From Planctomycetota bacterium (GTDB lineage Bacteria > Planctomycetota > Brocadiia > SM23-32), in contig JAGXLK010000090.1 of NCBI GenBank assembly GCA_018334735.1, forward strand, positions 1 to 7,928: 7,928 nucleotides of DNA. The letters are read 5' to 3'. The translations under genes were made by a program, and so were the position numbers. Below the pieces are notes generated by a model. That model was not told the origin of the DNA. It saw only the letters and a list, made by a program, of their open reading frames with translations, and ran no database searches. Below, in pieces: positions 1 through 5,201 of this stretch. How positions within the stretch are numbered: position 1 is the stretch's first letter; every line of letters starts with the position of its first letter.

Positions 1-101
1 GCCTTAAACTGGTTAAATCACGTCGCGAAAAGCGGCTACGGGAGCAAAAAGCAGCCCAGACATGCAAACTATGCATGAATAGGATACACTCGAAGGGATA
101 A
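1..101 (+). CDS. Possible 3' end of an upstream gene (partial, unrecognised)
   Basis: The frame read from base 3 is open from the window edge to a TAA at 99-101. It gives a very basic, helix-prone tail (key stretch SRREKRLREQKAAQ) that ends with two cysteines in CKLC and then a short polar end. The stop lies 17 bases before the glycerate kinase ATG, a spacing typical of an operon, so this could be the C-terminus of the preceding gene. The frame from base 1 is also open (to TGA at 76-78) and cannot be excluded. About 33 codons are too few to recognise a family, and no function is proposed. Confidence 0.3.
   Translation, partial: LKLVKSRREKRLREQKAAQTCKLCMNRIHSKG
61..77. repeat. Small inverted repeat upstream of glycerate kinase
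   Basis: CATGCA at 61-66 and TGCATG at 72-77 are perfect complements around a 5-base AT-rich spacer. The size and form resemble a repressor operator. It lies 42 bases before the glycerate kinase ATG, but I see no convincing -35/-10 pair beside it, and it may overlap the end of an upstream gene. Arms of six bases arise often by chance, so a regulatory role is only a possibility. Confidence 0.25.
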
Positions 102-118
102 CACCGAATGGAGTGGTC

Positions 119-1276
119 ATGAAAATTATTGTTTCGCCCGATTCATTTAAGCAGTGCATAACCGCGACGCAGGCGGCTCGTGCTATTGGGGCGGGAATCC
201 AGAAAGCATGGCCGGACGCTCAAATAACGGAAGTTCCCATGGCAGACGGCGGAGAGGGAACCCTCAAGGCCCTCGTCGATGCCACCCGAGGCGAAACAGT
301 AGAGATAGAAACGTTTGATCCTTTGCGACGCCCTGTTGAGGCTGAATTCGGAGTTTGCGGCGGCGAAACCGGAGTTGTCGAGATGGCCGCGGCGAGCGGT
401 CTCCAGCACCTGAACCCCTCCGAGCAAAACCCACTTGTTACTTCGACCCATGGTACAGGGAAATTAATTCGTTCTGCGCTTGAGGCGGGTGTAAAAGAAA
501 TTATCGTGGCCATCGGGGGCAGCGCTACCGTTGATGGAGGGACTGGACTTGCCGAACAGCTCGGTATACGTTTTTTTGATGCAAAGGGAGAACTCCTGCG
601 AGACCTCTGTGGGGGGAAACTAACTGAAATCGCGCGATTCGATGCTGAAAATCTGGATCCGCGGATAAAGGAATGTCGCATCAGCGTGGCTTGCGACGTT
701 CAAAACCCTCTCACTGGTCCCGTAGGAGCTGCAGCCGTTTACGGCCCGCAGAAAGGTGCAACCCCAGAACAAGTATCGGTCCTCCAAAAAGGCCTGGAAA
801 ATCTCGCAACTGTTATTGAGCGAGAAACAGGACGCAACGTGAGTAACCTGCCAGGTGCCGGTGCGGCCGGTGGGCTCGGCGCCGGCTTGGTTGCGTTTCT
901 CGGCGCGGAACTGCGCAGCGGCGTCGATACTGTCATTAAAGCCGCCAATCTGGACGCGAAAATACATGGCTGCGACCTGGCCGTCACCGCCGAAGGCCAG
1001 GTGGATCACCAGAGCGCTTTTGGTAAGGTACCCTCCGGGATCGTCCAGCTCGGAAAGAAATTGTCCGTGCCGGTTGTTGTGCTGGCCGGGAGGCTTGGTT
1101 CCGGATGGGAGAAAATGCTGGAAAACGGTGCCTGCGCTGTAATGCCCATTCCGACCGGTCCTATGACAAATAAAACCGCAATGCAAGAGGCCGAAAAAAT
1201 GCTCGAATATGCCGCCAGGACCATGGCTCAAATCTGGGAAGCAGGTGCCCAATATGCCAGAGGAGATAAATTATGA
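119..1276 (+). CDS. Glycerate kinase (GlxK/GarK family)
   Basis: A 385-residue cytoplasmic kinase that phosphorylates D-glycerate with ATP, feeding 2-phosphoglycerate (usual for this family) into lower glycolysis. Visible family blocks are PDSFK (7-11), MADGGEGT (41-48), the glycine-rich AIGGSATVDGGTG (131-143), CDVQNPLTG (192-200), GPQKGA (209-214), GAGAAGGLGAG (246-256) and TAEGQVDHQ (290-298). The length is normal for the family. I chose the ATG at 119 because GGAG at 110-113 sits five bases before it; the in-frame GTG at 113 overlaps that site and adds only two residues. The usual TGEGR block reads TAEGQ here, a mild departure. The stop overlaps the thiL start as ATGA, which indicates translational coupling. 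Glycerate may come from glyoxylate, serine or sugar-acid breakdown; nothing nearby says which. The family call is firm, the exact substrate is inferred. Confidence 0.93.
   Translation: MKIIVSPDSFKQCITATQAARAIGAGIQKAWPDAQITEVPMADGGEGTLKALVDATRGETVEIETFDPLRRPVEAEFGVCGGETGVVEMAAASGLQHLNPSEQNPLVTSTHGTGKLIRSALEAGVKEIIVAIGGSATVDGGTGLAEQLGIRFFDAKGELLRDLCGGKLTEIARFDAENLDPRIKECRISVACDVQNPLTGPVGAAAVYGPQKGATPEQVSVLQKGLENLATVIERETGRNVSNLPGAGAAGGLGAGLVAFLGAELRSGVDTVIKAANLDAKIHGCDLAVTAEGQVDHQSAFGKVPSGIVQLGKKLSVPVVVLAGRLGSGWEKMLENGACAVMPIPTGPMTNKTAMQEAEKMLEYAARTMAQIWEAGAQYARGDKL
1261..1265 (+). promoter_or_regulatory. Strong ribosome binding site for thiL inside the glycerate kinase gene
   Basis: AGGAG lies seven bases before the thiL ATG and is embedded in the last codons of the glycerate kinase gene (RGDKL end). 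With the ATGA stop/start overlap at 1273-1276 it fixes the thiL start and points to coupled translation of the two genes. Confidence 0.75.
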
Positions 1277-2202
1277 GGGAACGAGAACTCATCGAGTTTC
1301 TCCATACACTGTCAGCTGAAGCGCCTCGCGAGTGGCTCGATCTGGGTATAGGCGATGATGCGGCGGTGGCACGTATGCACGGCGAATCCGCGGTAATAAC
1401 GACAGATATGTTGATTGAAAAAACTCATTATCTTGCGAAAACATCACCCGCTAAGATCGGATGGAAAGCGATCGCGCGTTGTCTCAGTGATCTCGCGGGG
1501 ATGGCTGCCGAACCGCTCTGCACTGTCGCGGCTGTCAGTTTTCCCCCCGATGCAAAAACATCGTTTTGCCGGAAAATGTTACATTCGCTGGCGGAAGCTG
1601 CCGAAAAACTCTCCGCTCCCCTGATTGGCGGAGATATCAGCAGCGGCACCGATGTGACTGTCCTGGCCGTGACCGCGATCGGAACCCCTCCGCCTGAAGG
1701 CTGTGTGCGTCGAGACACGGCCCAACCCGGCGATTCCATATGCGTCACCGGTAAACTCGGCGAAAGCGTGAAGAGTGGGAGACACTTGGTCTTTACCCCC
1801 CGGATCAATGAGGGCCGGGAGGCCCGCACAAACTACAACCTTCACGCCATGATCGATATCAGCGACGGAGTCAGCACGGATCTGAACCATATCTGCGAGG
1901 CGAGCGGCCTGGGAGCAACGATTCAGGCGGCAAAAATGCCGATAAGCGCGGAAGCAATTTCGGGAGAAGAGCGTCAAAATTCCGCCCTTAATAGCGCTCT
2001 CAACGAAGGCGAAGATTACGAATTGCTGTTCTGTCTCCCTTCAGATGAGGCCAGAGTGGTTGAAGAAAAAGGCCTTGCCGGAACACCGGTCTCCGTTATT
2101 GGCTCGATGACCGCGGAGACAGATTGCGTAATTGTTTTGAAAGATGGAACCCAAAGGAGTCTCAGGCCCGGGGGATGGGAACACAAAACCAATGAAACAT
2201 GA
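1273..2202 (+). CDS. thiL: Thiamine-monophosphate kinase
   Basis: ThiL uses ATP to convert thiamine monophosphate to thiamine diphosphate, the last step of de novo cofactor synthesis, in the cytoplasm. The 309 residues show the family blocks in order: GIGDDAA (25-31), TTDMLIE (43-49) followed by a His at 52, KAIARCLSDLAGM (65-77), the metal/substrate motif GGD (119-121), GDSICVTGKLG (153-163), MIDISDGVSTDL (193-204), GEDYELLF (246-253) and the closing GWEH (301-304). The stretch between the VTG block and DISDG is short and reads GRHLVFTPR, a compact form I associate with PVC-type bacteria. The start overlaps the upstream gene by four bases with a strong ribosome binding site. The end overlaps tsaE by 11 bases. 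No required motif is missing. A short internal duplication (SALNSALN) precedes the GEDYE block. Confidence 0.95.
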   Translation: MRERELIEFLHTLSAEAPREWLDLGIGDDAAVARMHGESAVITTDMLIEKTHYLAKTSPAKIGWKAIARCLSDLAGMAAEPLCTVAAVSFPPDAKTSFCRKMLHSLAEAAEKLSAPLIGGDISSGTDVTVLAVTAIGTPPPEGCVRRDTAQPGDSICVTGKLGESVKSGRHLVFTPRINEGREARTNYNLHAMIDISDGVSTDLNHICEASGLGATIQAAKMPISAEAISGEERQNSALNSALNEGEDYELLFCLPSDEARVVEEKGLAGTPVSVIGSMTAETDCVIVLKDGTQRSLRPGGWEHKTNET

Positions 2203-2686
2203 ACTACCGGTTTTGGAGACAAGTTTACCCGAAGAAACCAAACGCCTTGCTGCCACTTTCGCAAAGCTCTGCCAGCCAGGAGATGTCGTCGGGCTTCAGG
2301 GCAGTCTCGGAGCCGGGAAAACCTGTTTTGTGAAAGGCATGGCCCGGGGGCTCGCCGTCCCGGACGAACGGATCGTAACGAGCCCCACTTTTGTTCTGCT
2401 CAAACGATACAAAGGTAGCACGACACTTCATCACTTCGATGCCTATCGACTCTCCGGTGCTTTGGAAATGGAAAGTATCGGGTGTTACGAAATCTTCGAA
2501 GGCGATGGGATCAGTGTTATCGAATGGGCCGACCATGTTGCGGAATGTCTGCCGGTGGAACATTTTCTCTGGGATATTCGGGTAAAAGGAAAACAGAAAC
2601 GCCGTTTCCAGCTGGAAGCCGCTGGCGAAGGCCCCGTGAGCCGACTCCCAAAAATGTCAGAATCTTTGACGGAATGGCGGAACTGA
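2192..2686 (+). CDS. tsaE: tRNA t6A37 biosynthesis ATPase TsaE
   Basis: TsaE is the small ATPase that works with TsaB and TsaD to place threonylcarbamoyl on A37 of ANN-decoding tRNAs. The 164-residue protein shows the Walker A loop GSLGAGKT (37-44), SPTF (64-67), HFDAYRL (81-87) and IEWAD (110-114), the last two carrying the conserved Asp and Glu-Trp expected at the active site. Its length is close to the family norm of about 150 to 165. I place the start at the ATG of MKHELPVLE. A longer frame from 2144 would add 16 residues that only mirror the thiL coding sequence. The ribosome binding site is weak (GGGA at 2177-2180, 11 bases upstream), so translation probably depends on ribosomes finishing thiL, with which it overlaps by 11 bases. 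tsaB and tsaD are not in the window. Confidence 0.95.
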   Translation: MKHELPVLETSLPEETKRLAATFAKLCQPGDVVGLQGSLGAGKTCFVKGMARGLAVPDERIVTSPTFVLLKRYKGSTTLHHFDAYRLSGALEMESIGCYEIFEGDGISVIEWADHVAECLPVEHFLWDIRVKGKQKRRFQLEAAGEGPVSRLPKMSESLTEWRN

Positions 2687-2730
2687 TCTTCAGACCTTAT
2701 CCTCCGCTTTTGCGCTTAATCGCACTCAAC

Positions 2731-2761
2731 AAAAATGATCCGTTCTCAGCGAATCATTTTT
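2731..2761. terminator. A/T-rich hairpin between tsaE and the polysaccharide lyase, possible weak terminator
   Basis: AAAAATGAT (2731-2739) pairs perfectly with ATCATTTTT (2753-2761). Inside it, after one C/A mismatch, CG at 2741-2742 can pair with CG at 2750-2751, leaving a short loop. A run of six T ends the right arm (2757-2762). The A-tract before and T-tract after give a bidirectional terminator look, but the stem has few G-C pairs, so termination would be weak. It falls in the gap left if the next gene starts at 2809, which supports that start, because a structure of this kind would be unusual inside a reading frame. Confidence 0.4.
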
Positions 2762-2795
2762 TCTTCGCTGCTCTCCATCTCTATGCCGGAACTGT

Positions 2796-2803
2796 GAGAG
2801 GAA
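2796..2803 (+). promoter_or_regulatory. Ribosome binding site deciding the start of the polysaccharide lyase
   Basis: GAGAGGAA ends about six bases before an in-frame GTG at 2809. No comparable site precedes the other in-frame candidate, the ATG at 2674, which lies inside the end of tsaE. This is the main reason for choosing the GTG start. Confidence 0.6.
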
Positions 2804-2808
2804 ACGAC

Positions 2809-4908
2809 GTGAGTAAAAACTCCGCTTCAAACTGGAAAGACGTTCGAACGGCACGTGAATGCGCCCAAAAATACCCCGAACGCATGGAAAAACTGCTCAG
2901 TTCGCTCGATTTGAGCCGATCGGGATTCAAGAAAGTCAGATCCGCTCGGAACAGTGGCGACATTGCGATGGCCTGCGAGGCTGTCCTGGCGTATTACCGC
3001 AAATCAAAAAACGCCGGCTGGTTGCGGATCTCATCTATCGAGGAAACTGATAAAACGGATCCACGCGCGGAGAAAATCATCAATGACATCCTCACCAAAA
3101 AATCCGTCTCGGCTAAAGTTCCGCGAGGCCAGAACGGTCACCTCGACTGGGGTTTTATGCCGGAAAAAGGCGGCCACCAGTATAAATGCGTCGTCAATCG
3201 CCACCATCATATCGGCCGTTTGCTCAATGCATACCGCACGACGGGCAATCCCGATTACGCCAAATGCATCGATCGGAACCTTCGGGACTGGATTATTGCA
3301 AGTGAAGGGGATCCGGTCCCCTGGAACACACATGCGTTGGAACCAGCCAACCGTCTGCCAATATGGGCCCGCCTTTTCTACGGATTTCTCGATGACAAAC
3401 ATCTGTCCGATTCAACGCGACTGCTTATGCTCGCGTGCATGCCCGCTCACGTGCAATATCTTCTTCACAACCCGGGTGGAAATAATTGGGTGACCATGAC
3501 CATGCGCGGTGTGCTGACCGCCGGAATTTGCTGGCCGGAGTTTAAAAAAAGCAGCTTGTGGCGCAAAGAGGGTTTGGAAAAAGTTCAACAGAATATTACA
3601 AATACCGTGTATCCGGATGGTGCTCAGGCTGAGCTCACAAGCCACTACCTCTGGGTCTCGCTGTCGCGCTACGAGGCCATCGCGGAGCTCCTACAAAATT
3701 CCCGGATTGAGCTGCCTGAGAATTTTGCGCAGAAAACGGAAAAATTGTGGAATTACCTCGTCTGGACAATGCGCCCCGAGGGATACGGTTTGCTCAACAA
3801 CGATTCCGATCGCGATCACAACGCGCCGCGAATCCGCCGGGCCGCCGAACAATACGGGCGCGATGACTGGCTCTACATCGCTACAAATGGCAAAGAAGGC
3901 GAAAAACCCGAGGGACAACCCTCGCGTTTTTTCCCGTGGGCCGGACAGCTCGTTATGCGAAACGGATGGCAAAAGAATGCTCAGTGGAGCTTTTTCGATG
4001 TCGGCCCGTGGGGTGCCGGGCATCAGCACAATGACAAACTCCATCTCTCCGTGGCATCAGGTGGACGCGACCTGCTTGTGGACTCGGGGCGTTTCTGGTA
4101 CGAAGGCGGACCGATACGCCGGTACGCCATCAGTTCGCCGTCCCACAACGTCGTGCTGGTGGATGGATACGGCCAGCTCCCAACGAACCCGAGGGCCAAA
4201 AAAGCGATCGAGACCGGTTCCGTTCAGAAACACTTCGATTTTGCATACGGCTCTTATGAAAACGGTTTCGGAGGGGAACCGAAAAACCCCGACGATGTTA
4301 AAGTCGCGGGACAGCATCGCAGGGCCGTTCTCTACCTGCGGGACAGATGCTGGTTGGTTTTCGACCGGATTATCTGCGACGGAGAACACGAAATCCGTCC
4401 GCTGTGGCACTTTCACCCGGACTGCACGGTGGAAACGGACGGTTCGCTCATCCGGACCACCGATGCCGGCGAGGGAAATCTTCGACTTCAGCCCGTTTCC
4501 GGACCGGATTGGAACCTGAAAATCATTAAGGGACGTGAAGAACCTGCGCCGCAGGGATGGTATTGTGAGAGCTCCTACACCGAATGGTATGAGAATCCCA
4601 CCGCGGTCTACTGGGCGCAAATGAAACAGGAAGCTCTCTTCGCCTGGTTGCTCGTGCCCGGGAAAAACGAGATCCCGCCGGTCAAACTCGATCCGCTGGA
4701 GACCCCGGAAGGCTCCTTCCGGTTCCGGCTAAAATTTACCGACCAGACCACTGAAATCGCCGTCTCCCTCTCCGATCAACCAGTCGTCCCGCTTTCAAAC
4801 GATCACGTGCTCCGCGGCCACTGCGCAGTTCTCAGCGAAGGCAAAGCGCCGCGGGCAGCCTGCGGACGGATTGAAGGCACAGATGGGAGTGTAGTCCACG
4901 GGAATTGA
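2809..4908 (+). CDS. Heparinase II/III-family polysaccharide lyase
   Basis: A 699-residue protein, probably cleaving uronate-containing polysaccharide by beta-elimination. Residues about 24-65 (LSSLDLSRSGF, then AVLAYYRKS) match the usual opening of the family's N-terminal helical domain. Residues about 105-330 form the alpha/alpha toroid, with PWNTHALEPANR (171-182), GGNNW (223-227) and the DG..AE.TSHY block (270-280), where the Asn and Tyr280 are candidate catalytic residues. Residues about 375-690 form the beta-sandwich domain, with WGAGHQHND (401-409), LLVDSGRFWY (422-431) and SPSHNVVLVDG (443-453). An upstream in-frame ATG at 2674 would add 45 residues, but its extension overlaps tsaE and looks like neither a signal peptide nor a domain. 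With the GTG start I see no signal peptide, which is odd for a lyase acting on large polymers and suggests oligosaccharide substrates or a wrong start. The substrate cannot be read from sequence. No transporter, sulfatase or uronate isomerase lies beside it. Confidence 0.86.
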   Translation: MSKNSASNWKDVRTARECAQKYPERMEKLLSSLDLSRSGFKKVRSARNSGDIAMACEAVLAYYRKSKNAGWLRISSIEETDKTDPRAEKIINDILTKKSVSAKVPRGQNGHLDWGFMPEKGGHQYKCVVNRHHHIGRLLNAYRTTGNPDYAKCIDRNLRDWIIASEGDPVPWNTHALEPANRLPIWARLFYGFLDDKHLSDSTRLLMLACMPAHVQYLLHNPGGNNWVTMTMRGVLTAGICWPEFKKSSLWRKEGLEKVQQNITNTVYPDGAQAELTSHYLWVSLSRYEAIAELLQNSRIELPENFAQKTEKLWNYLVWTMRPEGYGLLNNDSDRDHNAPRIRRAAEQYGRDDWLYIATNGKEGEKPEGQPSRFFPWAGQLVMRNGWQKNAQWSFFDVGPWGAGHQHNDKLHLSVASGGRDLLVDSGRFWYEGGPIRRYAISSPSHNVVLVDGYGQLPTNPRAKKAIETGSVQKHFDFAYGSYENGFGGEPKNPDDVKVAGQHRRAVLYLRDRCWLVFDRIICDGEHEIRPLWHFHPDCTVETDGSLIRTTDAGEGNLRLQPVSGPDWNLKIIKGREEPAPQGWYCESSYTEWYENPTAVYWAQMKQEALFAWLLVPGKNEIPPVKLDPLETPEGSFRFRLKFTDQTTEIAVSLSDQPVVPLSNDHVLRGHCAVLSEGKAPRAACGRIEGTDGSVVHGN

Positions 4909-4980
4909 AGCCTTCAAAGCACGCTTCGGATCTTTTCGGATAGCGCGCATTTTGTTTCCGGGATCGGGTGCTTGAGCGGA

Positions 4981-5009
4981 CTGGACTTCAGCCGGAGGCT
5001 GGAGTTCAG
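4981..5009. repeat. Strong 29-base hairpin, REP-like
   Basis: Two 13-base arms (4981-4993 and 4997-5009) flank a GGA loop. Eleven positions are Watson-Crick pairs and two are G-U on the plus-strand RNA. No T-run follows, so it is not a classic intrinsic terminator. Its size, imperfect symmetry and intergenic position resemble a repetitive extragenic palindrome, or an RNA hairpin that protects the 3' end of the lyase transcript. Whether it is repeated elsewhere in the genome cannot be seen from this window. Confidence 0.5.
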
Positions 5010-5117
5010 AACGCGGGCCGTTCCTGATGCTTCTCTGTGTCCTGGCATTTTCGGGCCATTGCCCGCCTCAAGTCCCGCTTCGGCCGCCGGTGGCGACCTC
5101 AGTTGAACTCGAGTCTG

Positions 5118-5137
5118 ATTTCCCGCGATCGGGAAAT
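5118..5137. promoter_or_regulatory. Inverted repeat upstream of the possible mutL promoter
   Basis: ATTTCCCG (5118-5125) and CGGGAAAT (5130-5137) are perfect complements around CGAT. The dyad ends 24 bases before the proposed -35 box, a position suited to a regulator site. A hairpin in the lyase transcript is the alternative, though no T-run follows it. Confidence 0.35.
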
Positions 5138-5161
5138 ATCCTTCTTGTCCCAGCTCTGTCA

Positions 5162-5190
5162 TTGCACCCGCGGGCGTGCTTTGGTACTAT
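5162..5190 (+). promoter_or_regulatory. mutL: Possible sigma-70-type promoter for mutL
   Basis: TTGCAC (5162-5167) and TACTAT (5185-5190) are separated by 17 bases. The -10 matches TATAAT at four of six positions, but the -35 matches TTGACA at only three. Transcription would start near 5196-5198, leaving a leader of about 4 to 6 bases before the ATG at 5202. No Shine-Dalgarno sequence is visible before that ATG, which fits a nearly leaderless message. Chance matches of this quality are common, so this is tentative. Confidence 0.35.
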
Positions 5191-5201
5191 CGCAAAGTAC
5201 G

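Larger units (their letters stand above)
4909..5201. other. Non-coding gap rich in dyads, upstream of mutL
   Basis: I find no believable gene in these 293 bases. Running left to right: the lyase stop codon sits in a near-palindrome, TTGAAG-C-CTTCAA (4905-4917); TTCGGAT is repeated directly at 4925-4931 and 4935-4941; a strong hairpin lies at 4981-5009; a small hairpin, CGGGC/GCCCG, at 5052-5065; an 8-base dyad at 5118-5137; and a possible promoter at 5162-5190. Open frames crossing the region give basic, low-order peptides with no family resemblance. Confidence 0.6.

Noticed and set aside
1..120. A promoter or riboswitch before the glycerate kinase-thiL operon
   Set aside because: The short upstream stretch shows no convincing -35/-10 pair and no conserved TPP-riboswitch core such as CTGAGA, despite the thiamine gene downstream.
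620..1252. 210-codon minus-strand frame opposite glycerate kinase
   Set aside because: It overlaps a conserved gene completely and its product resembles no family. It is treated as an antisense shadow.
2482..2673. Upstream extension of the polysaccharide lyase frame into tsaE
   Set aside because: These 64 residues are a shifted reading of tsaE codons with no relation to the lyase family. A better start with a ribosome binding site exists at 2809.
3617..4519. 300-codon plus-strand frame inside the polysaccharide lyase
   Set aside because: It is out of frame with a clear family match, its product is rich in Arg, Ser and Thr, and it has no recognisable domain or ribosome binding site.
4925..4941. 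Two direct TTCGGAT copies ten bases apart, as a possible regulator site or CRISPR-like repeat
   Set aside because: There are only two short copies, with no array, spacer pattern or promoter nearby. This is compatible with chance.
5037..5201. N-terminal extension of MutL by 55 residues
   Set aside because: MutL proteins begin close to the KILVDKIAAGEVIERP block. The extension is basic and unlike any MutL, and it reads through hairpins in the intergenic gap.
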